NCBI RefSeq assembly: GCF_036711975.1
Contig: NC_091967.1
Location: 10,726,001-10,790,000 of the forward strand
DNA from: Onthophagus taurus
Lineage: Eukaryota; Arthropoda; Insecta; Coleoptera; Scarabaeidae
Length of the DNA: 64,000 bases
Direction: 5' to 3'
How positions within the stretch are numbered: position 1 is the first letter of the stretch; each line of letters begins with the position of its first letter. Positions 25,801 through 38,100 of this stretch are shown piece after piece. The position numbers and the translations under genes were made by a program. Under the pieces are notes generated by a model. It was not told the DNA's origin, ran no database searches, and saw nothing but the letters and a program-made list of their open reading frames with translations.

Positions 25801-28800
25801 CTTCTTTTATTGCTTAGTTTTACATTCAAAATGCACTTTTTCAAGATTATGCACTACCACTTATGTATGTTTAATGCGTCTATATAAATATAATTTTGTT
25901 GCGTAATTTCGGTGCTTTTTTTACTCGATAAAGGAATGGTAACGTCGCAGTGTTTCTAAACTAAAAATAAATTGTTGATTTTTTTGGGAGTGTTATTGTG
26001 TACTATATACCATCCCATTTATTATACAGGGTGTTAATTACAAATCAAATTTTTAATAGGTTTGGTTGAGTTTATTTGAAATTTTGAGTTTATTCATTAA
26101 TTATTAAGACAATTTGTTTGTTTAATCCATATTTTTTAAGAATATACTAAAACCTCGATATAACCAAATACTTTTAAGTCATACCATTAATATTATCTAT
26201 TTAGAAATATTTAAATATAAATGTTAGCGCTCATCAATGATGACAACTTGGGGGGGTATTCCCCAAGTTGTCGATGTATAAATCACGGACGGTAGTTTTA
26301 CTTGTTATTCAGCGCCAGGTTGTTGTATATTTTTTATTGAACTAACACTAGACTAGACCTAGAAGTAGAAACTACTGTTAGTTCTAATGCTAGTGTTAGT
26401 TCTAGTTTTAGTTGTTATTCAGCGTTAGTTTGTTGTATATTTTTTATATAACTAAAACTAGATCTAGAATGTTTCCGACACTCCTTTCCGCGTATTAATC
26501 CGTTATATCGAGATTTTACTTTATACATCTTTAAAATCTTGTCGTTTCATTAATAATTATTTAGATATTTGATTAACATTATAATGAGTGTCATGAAATA
26601 GAGTCGACAATTTCCAATAAAAGAAAATAGGATAATAACTGACCGCAAACCAATTTAGATTTGTACTTAACGAGATATCTTAATTTTATTATTCCAGTAA
26701 ATAACTTGTAGCAAAACCGTTGTGAACAGTTAAACGTTGATAGCAAACGAGTTATTCGCAATTCCTTATACTCGATGATTTTCCTTCAAGCTACAAACGG
26801 ATTCCTTTCCACTATCTCAATAATTTATCATTGTCCCTCTACTATTTAAACGTTGCTTTTATATACCGTATATTTTACCGTTCATTTGCTTATTTAATCA
26901 AAGAAAAACAATTTTCTTTCCGCATTCTAAACGAAATATTTAGAGTATTGTTAATAATATAAGAATAAATTCGTAAAAGTCGAAATTTCTCTTTTCACGT
27001 ATTAACCACGTGTTTAATTAAAAAAATTTCTAGATGACAATAATAAAATCTATCTAATCAACTTTTGTTATCTTTATCGTTAATATCCTGTATTTCTGGT
27101 TTAAAATTGAAATATGCCGCGCGAAAAAGATTAGTTGGTTTTGTGTTTTGGCGACCCGAACACCTTTATTTTCCCTCAACATCTCATTTCCTTATTTCCT
27201 CATAACCCCTATTCTTATTACTCTTGTTTCTTTGTAGTTCTATGTAGTAACCGCGTGAGCCAAATGACCAGCACCTACGATGATATAGAAGCGGTAACTA
27301 GGCTTCTTGAAGAAAAAGAGAAAGATCTGGAGTTGACCGCTAGAATCGGCAAGGAATTGCTCCAACAGAATAGTAAATTAGAGAATACGATTGCATCGCT
27401 GGAAAATGAATTGCGGGTCGCCAACGAAAAGAACACCCAACTCACCCATGAAAATAATAAGAAAACGGAACTCATTCAAATACTCAGCAATGATATGGAC
27501 GATGCGTCTTCGTTTGAAAACATTTCTGGCCTAGGAAAAATTAATTTGGATTTTTTACAAAAGCATGCAGGTGAGTTCATAGAAGATAAGTTTTTTCTTA
27601 TTTCGTCGATGACACATCGAAGGATTAAACGATTTGTTACAAACGTAATCTTTTAATTAGAAAATACGCAAAAGTTAAAATTTAAATAAAATTTGTCAAA
27701 CATTTTTAATAAATATAGAAACTATAATCATATTTCCACTCAAAACAAACTTGTATAATTGTTGAATCATTTTAAATTTAATTTGCTCTTAATCTATTTC
27801 TCGGGTTTAATTCGTTTAATTATAAAAGAAACCCATTAAGCGGTTAATCTAATAATTATTAAACATATTTAGAAACAATCGTATACAGTTATTCGTAATT
27901 GCTAATTTATGTTGGATTGAATCTCTCATGTGATGTGCTCACACGTGAACTAGAAACCGTTTGCTGTAGAAAAAAAGAACAAGGAATGCCACGAAACTTG
28001 TACAATAGGAAACGAATTAGATTTACTTCCGCATCTCTCACAATGAAAATTGTTCTTTTATATTATTTTTTTATCAAGTTATAAATTTTGAAGGATATTT
28101 ACTTTTATGTAGAAATTTTTGTTTATTAATCGATAAGATCTTCTATCTAAAGATATTTATTGTTTTGCGATTATTTCCGTAGGGGTTTATTCGTTTTATT
28201 ATAGGTATTATCTTTGTTTATACATCTTTCTATGTGGCAAAGTAAATTTTTCACGTTTTCTAAAAAATTTAATAGCATCTTCGATTTACTGTTCTACATT
28301 ATTTGCCCGGCATTTGCTCCTCTAGTAGGATTTACTAGCTTTAAAATGATTGTGATTATATCTTAAAGATTGTAAAATTGCGATATAGCGACATGTTTAC
28401 TTCCGCTATATTTGTCATATTATGACAAAATCCTTAAGGTAAGTTCCATAGCTCTACTTCTGATGTTATTACAGCTATCACCATTCTTCTGGAATTTAAA
28501 AAATACAGTTAAAGTTAGTGACGTTTATCAATTTATCTTCGGAAACATGGAATAAAACTGTTTGCAACAGTGCAGACAAACCCAATTGTTAGATTAATAC
28601 CTAATCTCATTTCAAACTGTTTATGAGCTGTTATGTTTCCTCTTTGTCTAAATGTTGTACGTCTATTAAATGTAAATCTTTATCTATCGGTTAGCTGAAC
28701 TGTTTTAGTAAAGTATTAGCTGAAAAATTACAAAGGAAATTTAGTATGCATTCAACAGCTGATGTAATATTACGATTTTTTTTGCCGGGGATTAGTAATC

Positions 28801-31800
28801 CTAGTCGTGCAAAAAGAGGAAGAGACAGAGTCTATCCAATGACACATTAATTCCCGAATGAGTATTGAACCACTTGTAATAGCCTCAACTCTAGCGATTT
28901 TAGTCAAGAGGAGTTCTTTAGTGCTTCTCAACACCATCGGGACAAACCGCATGATGGCTTTATTAGCTGTAATATGTTTCATTTTTATTTTTCCGAATTG
29001 ATACTTAGGTTAGAATAAGTTTGAAAAAGTTGCTGATGCAACCTCTTCAGTTAACTAAACAGTTTAATACACGGTTTTGGACTGCAGAAATTAAGTGATT
29101 TGTTTGTTGCTTAGGGAAAGCTCTGCTTGTCAAGTTGACAAATAAATTGAGACAATCATTTGTTATATCAAATCACCACTTCGATACCGTTCCAAAATAT
29201 TTTTATATGTTTTCGTATTTGAGTATCTGGAAAGATATCCAGATAACAAATGATAAAGCAAGCTATTGCGACCTAATTGTAAGATTCAGTTTGCAACTTA
29301 TCCACTCAATCAAACATCTTTCAAAAAACAAATTTATAAAAGGAAAATAATTTGTCCATTTATAATTTTGAAATGCAATCTAATATGTATAAATTATGTA
29401 TTAAAGTACTAATTTTTTATTTTTAGCTTCATTGGCGGAAGAGAACAAAGTCCTTAAACATGAATGTCAACGATTAAGCGAATTCACAACCGATGCAGAG
29501 GCTCAAGAACAACGTTTATTAATGGATATCACCGGACAACTCGGTAAGAATTGGTCAAATTTAACGTTGAGCCTTATTTACATAAATTACGTTTTAATAT
29601 TTACGCTGCATACAAAAAACAACTTTGTTTGTCTAGAAACGGATTAGACGTTTCGTTTAATTATAGACTAAAAATTTAGAAATAGAACGAAAACAGTTTT
29701 AAAGAACAAAATTCGAATCCTCCTTATTTAAATAAGAGATAACGTCAAACGGAGATAAATCAAAAAGTTATCTCACAACACCGGTGAAGATAACAAACGT
29801 AACGTTTATAGTCTGGTTAAAATAGTCATATGACTCCTTTATTATAATAGTTAAGTTTGAACTTCGTAACCACGCGTTTATTTGCAAAACAACCTTTAGA
29901 CTACATAGAATAATGGTTTAAAAGACTCATTACACTAAATTGTTTTAATCTTTTCGTTAAGTTTCTTTTATTAAATAAACATTCTCTAAAGTTTTATTTT
30001 GGTGTAGCTTGTGCGAATTCAAGCATGACTTTTCTTGAGGACGAATTGGATAGGGTTAAAGAAGAAAACCGGCTTCAACACGAACAGATTTTAGCTCTTA
30101 CCGCAAAATTACAAGATACAGAATTAAAATTGCACAAGGTAAGATTTCAATCAATTATCAATTATTTTTATATTTCATTAACCTTAACCTTCAAATAAAC
30201 AACAAAGATAAGATTGATTTATGATGTTATTCATACATAACATTTACATGAATTTAATTCTTTTTTATTCCTTTTTGGTGTAGTTTATGACCGAAAACGA
30301 TGAAATGAACAGTTTACTTCAAATAACCAAAGATAATCAGGGCAGTATCGCAATTGAATTGGCAGAGTTTAAAGCGCGTTATTACGAAGTGGAAGCTTTA
30401 TTACGCGACGCTCAAGAACAACTTCGAAAATTGAGGAAGAAGCAAATGCCGGTTGCTCGTAGCGCTTTATTCTCTTCATTGGGTACCTCGCAAGCGCCAT
30501 TTGATAGTTTACAAAACGAACTTGCTATGTCGATGCATTCTGAATACAGTATGGATTCAGGAATATCAAATGATAACTTGTAAGGTTATTTTTACAAATG
30601 TTGTTATTTAATTAAAAATATTTTTGTTTTTTTTAGGCCGCAATATAAACGTGTTTTTGATACAGTTCGTTGCGCCTCACAAAGTTCGTTGAGTAGCGGC
30701 GATAGTTTGGCAAGTTTGAATAATTTCGGCAGCAGCGGAATCGGAGGTTTTGTAACCAGCTCTGGTACGATGTTTGGATCGAGGATGGCCTCACATATGC
30801 AAGGAACCAACAACCGACGATCAACCGGTTCTATTTACAGCAGCAGTTCTTTGGGTTATCCAAGTTTGGATTCTACGGGGCAGTCGGACAACGAATCTTT
30901 CCACACCGATTCTGATTCAGATGGTTATCCGTAAGAAAATATTTTATTTCGTTTACATCAAAAATAATTTTATAATTTTTCTAAATTAGAGCCGCCCCGC
31001 AAAAGGGAATACCTGGTGCTCCAGGTGCTGCTGATTTAGAAGCTGCTTTGAAACGGTTAACGCCAGGAGAAGTACTTCAACGTCGGGCGAATTTACAATG
31101 TGGTCATCATACTTATGGAGGGTAGGTTTTATTGTGTGAAATCACTTTTAGTTCTTGAGATATACTGTCTTAAACTCAATCGGAATTTCTAGTGATTTTT
31201 AAGTTTTCTTAGGTTTTATTAAAAAAATTATGGAAAATTCGAATCGTTGGAAAATTGTTATGGAATTTGCACTAAATATCAGCAAAAGTATCAGTTTTTC
31301 AATGAAAAGGTCCGTTTTGCAAAATCACTTTTAGTTATTGAGATATACTGTCTTAAACTCAATCGCAATTTTTAGTAATTTTTAAGTTCTCTTAGGTTTT
31401 ATTAAAAAAATCATGGAAAATTCGAATCGTTGGAAAATTTTTATGGAATTTGCACTAAATATCAACAAAAGTATTAGTTTGTCAATAAAAATAATAAATA
31501 GGTCCGTTTTGCAAAATCACTTTTAGTTATTGAGATATACTGTCTTAAACTCAATCGCAATTTCTAGTAATTTTTAAGTTCTCTTAGGTTTTATTTAAAA
31601 AAATCATGGAAAATTCGAATCGTTGGAAAATTGGTATGGAATTAACACTAAATATCAACAAAAGTATCAGTTTTTCATTGAAAAGGTCTGTTTTGCAAAA
31701 TCACTTTTAATTCTTGAGATATACTGTCTTAAACTCAATCGCAATTTCTAGTAATTTTTAAGTTCTCTTAGGTTTTATTAAAAAAATCATGGAAAATTCG

Positions 31801-33498
31801 AATCGTTGGAAAATTTTTATGGAATTTGCACTAAATATCAACAAAAGTATCAGTTTTTCATTGAAAAGGTTTTGCAAAATCACTTTTAATTCTTGAGATA
31901 TGCTCTAAGATTTCTTAAGATATCGAAAGTAGCTTAATTTTTTAATCGTTTTTAATCGTTTTGTTTATTTTTAGTTATGAAGGAACCGATACTTTCCTTC
32001 CATACGGTTGCAGAACACCAGATAGCTTAATGTCAACTGGTTCCTACACATACCAACCCTGGAAACTCCCTGAAAAACTTCAAATTGTAAAACCATTAGA
32101 AGGTTCCCAATCGCTTCATCAATGGTCTCAATTAGCACAACCAACATTAAGCGGTTTATTAGAGGAACGTCCAGGAGTGAAAATTAAGGGTGGTAAAGAG
32201 TTGGAAGACATCGGTTTGGAGCAGTATGGTCTTAGCGACCTTGAGGAAGATGAAGAATATGGGAATCCCGGGAAGGGTTTCGACACGTCCGCGCCAACTT
32301 ACACGTTAACGAACAGTACCGTCATGCATCCGGATGATGGTACTACAACGACTTTCGTGACGCCCAGTAACCGGGCGAGTCGGGTGGCTTCCGTTTGTTC
32401 GAGTATACAGAATTCGCCGCCTCAAACGCCGAATGGTGTGTTGAGTAGAAGGAATTCTTGTAGTACGTTCAGTACGACGCTTGGATTGGCGAAAATGCTC
32501 AATGAAAGAGGTGGGTCTAATTAATTTTGATTATAAAAAAGTTTTGATTAAAATCTTTATTTTAGGAATAAAAGCTGTGACACCTTCCGCTTATAATACA
32601 CCATCCGGCGTGAATAGCTTTACACCGACGGCCACCCCTTGTAACAGTCCCGACGGAAGTCCGTGTTCTTCGCGTTCTCGATCTCCGGAACCATACTACG
32701 AATCGTTTAGTCTTCCACAACTCTTATTAAGTTCGATGCCAGAATTTGTACAGCAAACTATTGGTGGGACAAAAAAGAAATTACCGCCACATTCGAAGAC
32801 ATCCGCTGCACGACAAAAAAGATCCAAACAAAAAGAAGTAAGATTTTAGTAATTAAACATTATCTTTTATAGTTGTAATAATTATTTTAGAATTAGAATA
32901 TTGAAAAAAAAATTGTTGTTCCAGACTTTAGTGAATAAAATAGAACGTATAGGCATTAGTACTATGCTAGTAAATCCAGGTAACCTCACCATTTCCGCCG
33001 GATTATACGCTAGACCCTCGCTGACCAGCCCCATGGCTCAACTCACCTGTTTACTTCCCAGTCAAAGCACAGAGAATCTCAAGAATGTTACAACTGGTAA
33101 ACCGCCTTTACCACCATCTTCCGTTTCCAAACACAACATTAAATCACCTTCAACACCAACAGAAAGCAAAAAAAGTAATTAATTGTTTAATTATTTAAGT
33201 AATAATATTTTATATTTTTTTTAATTTAAAATTTAATTTTTTTGTAGTTAAATCGTCATTAAATAGTGGTGTTTTGGGAGTTCCTGGACGTCCAGGAAGT
33301 GATTCATTAGCAAAACGACTTGAACAATTAAATAATCGGAAACAAAGAAGAGTTCAAGGAATGACCCGACCCGATTTAGGAACAGTTTCGACGAAAAATT
33401 CACCCCAAATTGAACAACAACAGCAGCAACACCAAACGTCGACGACTTTGGGTACGTTGAGTACGTTGCTTTTTGGTCGAAAAGGCGGTTTGTTTTAA
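13896..33498 (+). CDS. milt: Milton/TRAK: adaptor linking mitochondria (via Miro) to kinesin
   Basis: Thirteen exons with GT-AG borders and consistent phase: 13896-14040, 22524-22628, 25191-25295, 27238-27570, 29427-29543, 30008-30138, 30284-30579, 30637-30930, 30990-31121, 31975-32510, 32566-32837, 32925-33174, 33248-33498. The product is 988 aa. Residues ~50-410 form the HAP1_N coiled-coil region shared by Milton, TRAK1/2 and HAP1 ([60 protein letters not shown]). The middle holds the Milton-family segment ([20 protein letters not shown]) and a Ser/Pro-rich C-terminus with a Gln run (QQQQQHQ), ending RKGGLF. Milton recruits kinesin-1 to mitochondria through Miro in axons; this is family knowledge. 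The first exon ([17 protein letters not shown], then RRLRVRRAK) is basic. The first intron is 8.5 kb. Confidence 0.95.
14041..15600. other. Milton intron 1, proximal part: no feature seen
   Basis: AT-rich sequence without a recognisable exon, transposon protein or repeat array. Confidence 0.4.
15950..17117 (-). mobile_element. BEL/Pao-type LTR retrotransposon pol fragment (minus strand, in milton intron 1)
   Basis: At 17117-16929 the minus strand reads [20 protein letters not shown], then [20 protein letters not shown]. The 'YG.RCAP..A.R.L.QLA' motif is the part of Pao/BEL reverse transcriptase just before the catalytic YxDD. Around 16130-16260, in other frames, [11 protein letters not shown] resembles the integrase 'SDNGTNF' motif, with the central Gly replaced by Ser. 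Frames are broken and no LTRs were identified, so this is an old internal fragment with the RNase H region lost or scrambled. Confidence 0.65.
17120..21095. other. Milton intron 1, middle part: AT-rich, no gene seen
   Basis: Frames at 18247-18520, 19843-20064 and 20810-20995 are short and have no family motifs. No exon joining in the milton phase was recognised. Confidence 0.4.
21100..21390 (-). mobile_element. LINE C-terminal fragment, degenerate
   Basis: The minus strand reads, across frameshifts, [23 protein letters not shown], then [20 protein letters not shown]. This matches the 'RISWTDRVTNEEVL ... EGKRPRGRP...W' tail of RTE/R4-like LINE proteins as I know it. It has stops and is 5'-truncated. 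Confidence 0.65.
21391..22523. other. Milton intron 1, distal part: no gene seen
   Basis: AT-rich sequence; one open frame at 22077-22292 has no recognisable motif. Ends in the acceptor tatttctag of the milton exon. Confidence 0.4.
23600..24345. other. Unassigned GC-richer segment with coding-like pieces
   Basis: The GC content is visibly higher than in the flanking intron. On the plus strand an ATG-less frame of about 80 codons (about 23638-23880) includes [20 protein letters not shown] and [20 protein letters not shown]. On the minus strand about 60 codons (24340-24150) include [20 protein letters not shown] and [16 protein letters not shown]. Both look protein-like and both are broken. 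I do not recognise a family. It is probably a decayed transposon or an integrated foreign sequence in the milton intron. Confidence 0.35.
26145..26522. mobile_element. Pogo/Tigger-like MITE with GTTCTAGT interior (milton intron)
   Basis: The left end is tactaaaacctcgatataac and the right end gttatatcgagattttactt, inverted copies of the same TIR as in the 4885-5265 element. The interior carries the near-perfect inverted repeat around 26248-26272 (caacttggggg / ccccaagttg) and the ctagtgttagttctagttttag blocks with two copies of a ttgttgtatattttttat phrase. This copy shows that the CTAG arrays and the pogo-like TIRs belong to one family. Confidence 0.85.
27571..29426. other. Milton intron 4: no gene seen
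   Basis: The frame at 28770-28982 (-) and GC-richer DNA around 28250-29100 may be transposon-derived, but no motif was recognised. The small plus-strand frames at 27899 and 29135 lack splice sites in the milton phase. Confidence 0.35.
31139..31905. repeat. Tandem repeat, ~180-192 bp unit, four copies plus a partial, in milton intron 9
   Basis: The phrase aaatcacttttag/aattcttgagatatactg starts at about 31139, 31322, 31514, 31698 and 31877. Each unit continues with ttaaactcaatcgcaatttctag, aggttttattaaaaaaatca, ggaaaattcgaatcgttgga and ctaaatatcaacaaaagtat. Copies differ at few positions, so the array is young. It fills nearly the whole 853-bp intron; the short introns on either side suggest this one was small before expansion. 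Confidence 0.92.
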
Positions 33499-34320
33499 AT
33501 TGTTGTTGAATTGTATATAAGTTAAATTAACGAGTTAAACAAGTAGGTACTTAAAATTGAAAAAAAAAAAAGATGAAAAGAAGATGATGTCATTGTGATT
33601 AAAACCAGTATTTCTTATTATGGAAAAGTGGCACAAGGAGTTAATTTTTTTTTATTAGATGAACTTTGTTTAAGATGGAAAAAAAATATGGATAATTTTT
33701 GATTTTGTTGAAATTATCTTTTATTTTTTAATATCTTAAATCTGTTTTATTTAATTAATTAACAATTTTTAATTAATTGAGAATAAAACGATTTCTAATT
33801 TATTATTTTTGTTTGTATTAAAGTGCCATAAAATATGCAATACCATAATAAAATCGAAAAAATATCGCCCAATCCAACTTAACTTATATTTAAACAAAAA
33901 ATAATGGGTATTGGATAAGAAAAATATAATAATGTGATTTTAAAAGAAACATTTTTTGTTGATGTTTTTAGAAACCTTTTATTTTACCCTCTTGTATTTC
34001 TTTTACGTATTTAGTTTGTTTTGTTCCTTTAATTTGTACGTTTTTGTGAGAATATACTCATGTTTATATATCGAAATCATAATCCTGTGTTTTAACAGTA
34101 TCTATTAGTATTTACTAAAAAAGAATGGAAAATTTAAATTACCTAGTATTTTCGATGGTGGTATTCAGCGGATTGTAAGCTATGTTTTATTTTAAAAAAA
34201 TATGTATTTAATAAAAGAGAGTAAAAAAATACGTAGCGCGGTGCATTTCAATATTAATTAGATTTTGTGTTATCTGTATTATGGTTTCTTGTAGTATATT
34301 AAATAAATAAATAAATTCAA
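33499..34320 (+). other. milt: Milton 3' UTR with polyadenylation signals
   Basis: After the TAA ending at 33498 the sequence is AT-rich with AATAAA hexamers at about 33783, 33847-33852 and 34302-34307. The last lies in an aaataaataaataaa run followed by a T-rich stretch and is the best distal site. Confidence 0.5.
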
Positions 34321-34539
34321 AATTAAAAAGTTGTTTTTTTATTTTAGATTTTTGGAATGCTTAGTTTCCCATGGTCGAAAAAAGAACAAATTTAGGAGCG
34401 ACAATTTTTATTTAATAGTGATTAAACACTACCTTTTGACTTTTTTGTATAAGACAAAGTATTGAAATCCGGTAAGAAAAGTCGACCTTGAGATTTTAAT
34501 GGATTTATTCGATTTAAATCCTCATAAATCCATGAGACT

Positions 34540-34866
34540 ATTATTTAGCATTGTTTGTGTATACCGGAAATCCCGGGAATTTAGACTATATGAATACAAT
34601 AATCATAGTTACGAAACTACTGTGTACTTGCACTATCCCACATAAAATGCAACATAGCTTAATAGTACAGGCATTAGGTAGTTTTGCAAAGGAAAAAGAT
34701 GACGTCCTTGTGACAACCCTGAGTTTTCGGTCGTTATTTTGCATTAGGTTATTGTATATTTTTATTGAGCTGTAACAGACGCTGCCTCCTTCGTATTAAT
34801 CTGTTATATCGAGGTTTTATTGTAATGTCAAATTATATTGCATTTTATGTGGGACAAAGTAAATAG
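34540..34866. mobile_element. Decayed pogo-like MITE end flanked by an inverted repeat
   Basis: The right part (34730-34823) has the family phrases ttattttgcattaggttattgta, attaatctgttatatcgagg and ttttattgtaat. The left TIR is not recognisable. On both sides lie inverted copies of a 17-19 nt phrase: tatcccacataaaatgcaa (34634-34652) and ttgcattttatgtgggaca (34837-34856). Confidence 0.6.
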
Positions 34867-35128
34867 ATACGCCCTGGTTTCTATGAAAATATATTTTAGT
34901 ATATTGCATCTTAAGTGAAATTCACTGTATATGTATATAGGTTAAATATAGACTTCAGATAATCCTAAAATCCCAATTAAAAATGATTCAAGATGTTATT
35001 ACTAAAAATTAACATATATTTGACAAGAAAATACTTATTTTAAAACAATGTAAATAACTATTATGCTAAAAAAATAATGTAAGTAACCATTAATCAAATT
35101 ACAAAAGTAAATGTTCAATCGATCTGTT

Positions 35129-38100
35129 TCAATCAACATCCATTTCACTTTCAGATCCAGATCCCCCACTTGAAGCTGGAGTACTTTCAGCTTCTTCTTC
35201 ATCGTCATCATCAGACTGTTTTTTGGATTTACTTTTTTTCTTGTCCCTATCGCCCTTACTTTCTTTATCAGAACTTTTCCTTTTTGATTTATCCTTCGAC
35301 TTTTTCTTTTCGCCATCAGACGAACTACTTCCATCGCTTTCAATGTATTCCTTGCTTTTAAATCCGCTTTTCGGTGGCGAAACTGTTACGGTAGATGTAG
35401 GTTTCTTTTTGGGTGCAGATTTTTTATCTTTATCTTTATTACTATCTTTATTAAGAGTAGATCCACCACCAGATTCTTTATATTCTTTAATCGCCTTTTG
35501 ATATTCTTCTTTAGCTTTTAAAGCTTTTTTATCCCACTCGCTTTTATCTTTAATTTCTTTCCACATTTCACCACCTTTTTTCGCAATTTCAATAACGGAA
35601 ATTCCAGGATTTTGAGATTTTATTTTTTCGCGGTTTTCGTTTAACCATAACATGTAAGCCGATGGTGCTCTTTTTGGTTTATTAGCATCGCGTTCTTTTT
35701 TACTACCGCGTTTCTTTCTTGGTTTTTCTGAAATTGTCTTCGTTTTCTTTTCTTTTTTATGTTTCTTTTCGCGCTTTTTATCATCACCGCCGGATCCGCC
35801 TTCTTCGGAAGAACTTGTCCCGCTATGATTAGAATCGTATTCTTCAGCAACATCACTTTCTTCTTGATTCGGATTGAAATCTTCATCGGTACTTTCTTCA
35901 CTTCCACCATCATCATCTTGATCGCGTTCTTGAGCCTCCGCTTTAACTCTTTCTAAGTAAGCGTCGGGTTCATTTTCATTATCAGAATCGCCGAAATCAT
36001 CTTTATAATTTGCTTTGTCGTTTTTACCACGATTTTTGACGTGGAGTTTTTTTGATGTTATGAAATCAAATAATTTTCCGTACTCCTCTTTTTCAATGCT
36101 GCTAAAAGTGTGATTCGTGCCAGATTTTAACTCAATTTCAAAATCGAACGATCTCGTTGATCCACCACTTCTCGCAAAGTTAACTGTTGCGATTTCTTCG
36201 AATCGTATGTGGAGAGGTGGTTTATGAACGTAAATGAAACCCCTTTCTAATGGGTATAAATACCCGGCGGCTGCTTTAAATGAACAACCCACAGCGGGAG
36301 TTCCTGAGTGACCAATAAAACCCCCCGTTCCGGTTATTTTTCGATTAATAATTGTTTTCATAACGCGACCTAAGACGTCAAATGTAGGCCCAGAGAGTTC
36401 TTTTTCTAATTTACCCTCATATTTATCTTTTAATTCTTCATCGGTAAAAGGTAATTCAATGGATGTTTCATCCTCCATTCCAAAAAGGAGAACCAAAAAA
36501 TGATAACGAGTTTGGCCTTGTTTTATTGGAGGATCTAAACTTATCACGAAAAACATTTGTCGACTATCTTTGTGTGGTAATAAGAATAAACGTAACACAG
36601 TTGACATAGGAATTTTATAGTCAAACGTTTTTCCGTGTAATTGAAAGAAAGTTTGGAAAATTTTGATGTCGTATCGGCCACTGAAATTAATAAATTAAAA
36701 TTAAATTCTTTATTGTTGCATAATAATGGATACAAAAGTGAAATGATAGATATGCTGGAAAGAGAGGTAAGACGTAAAAATGTGGTAATAAGGTTTGAAA
36801 AGAGAGAGAATAAGGTAATTAACTTGATGAGGAATATCGGGATCAGAGAACAACAATAGCCCGATATTAGAAAAACTAACAAAGGAAGGCAGAAGGATGG
36901 ATATCCTAAAAAACGCGAAAGAGTTGGAAAGAACGAACATATAGATAGATGAGGACTACTCTAAGAAAATTCAGAGAGAAAGATATGATTTGATGACTGA
37001 ACTAAGAGAACTCAGGAGGAAAGGAGTTAAAGCTCATTTACATAATACAACAAAATAATTGTAAAGGATGAAGAAGTATAGGAGGCAAGATAAATATACG
37101 TTTGTGGCGGAAGAAAGAAAGGCTAAGAGTGTTATTGATTACATCATATACACCCGGAATCTCCAAAACAGAGTTGAGGTAAAGACTGAAGCAGAAGCAA
37201 AAATGGGAACCAACCACAGACTAGTTGAAGAAATGAAAACCTACATTAAAATAAACAACCATAAACTAAAGCAGGATTAAGAAAGACTAAAATACCAAGA
37301 AAAACCAAACAACGATTATAAAACTAGAACAAACAGAGAATTTAACACTGGAGGAAAGGTGGCGAATTTTTAAAGAAATAATGTGAAATAAAGTTATGGA
37401 GGTGTGTGGAATGAGAAAATATAATAATCAGACAAAGAGAACACACTGGTGGAATGAAGAGGTCCGACACGAAATCAAGAAGAAGAAAGAGGCATGGAAG
37501 AAATACATAAGAACGAATTTGGAAGAGGATAGAGCAAATTATAGAACGAACAGAGATGTAAGAATATGGTAAGGGAGGCGAAAAAGAAAAGTTGGGAACA
37601 AATCGACACAAAGTGCTGGAAATTCTGGAAACAAATAAGAAAACTACAGAGAGATCAAAGGAAACAGATAAACGCCCTCAAATATAAAAACAACTACAAG
37701 GGAAATTCTGGACATATGGGCGGATTTTTATGCAGAAAAGCTCAAGGATGGGAAACGGACGCAATCAATGGGGGAAGACACTACACACATAGCAACTGAA
37801 GAGATAACAATGGAAGAATTAGGAGAGGTAATGATGAAGATGAAAACAGACAAGGTTTGCGACAAAGACAAGATAGATCTGGAGATGATAAAATATTTAG
37901 GATTCAAAGGGAAGGAGTGGCTTCTGACAAGTAACACTAGGGAAGTGTCATACGGCGAGTTTCTTGAAATTTGGCACACAAGTAGTGTATGGAAAAATAT
38001 TCGACACGTATATTGTCATTTCTGCCCGATCGCTGTTTTAAGGGTAGAAATCATTCGTTCCGATTTTGGAGATAAGTGCAATTATTTTACGAATTATTGC

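Noticed and set aside
27135-27237. An upstream start for the milton exon at 27238 (open frame from 27135)
   Set aside because: The frame before 27238 reads through the intron and its acceptor (ctttgtag); the exon joins 25295 in phase, so that start is not used.
36544-36882. Open frames overlapping SSRP1 exon 3 and the LINE start
   Set aside because: They are shadows of SSRP1 or run across an exon-intron border; composition follows the real genes.
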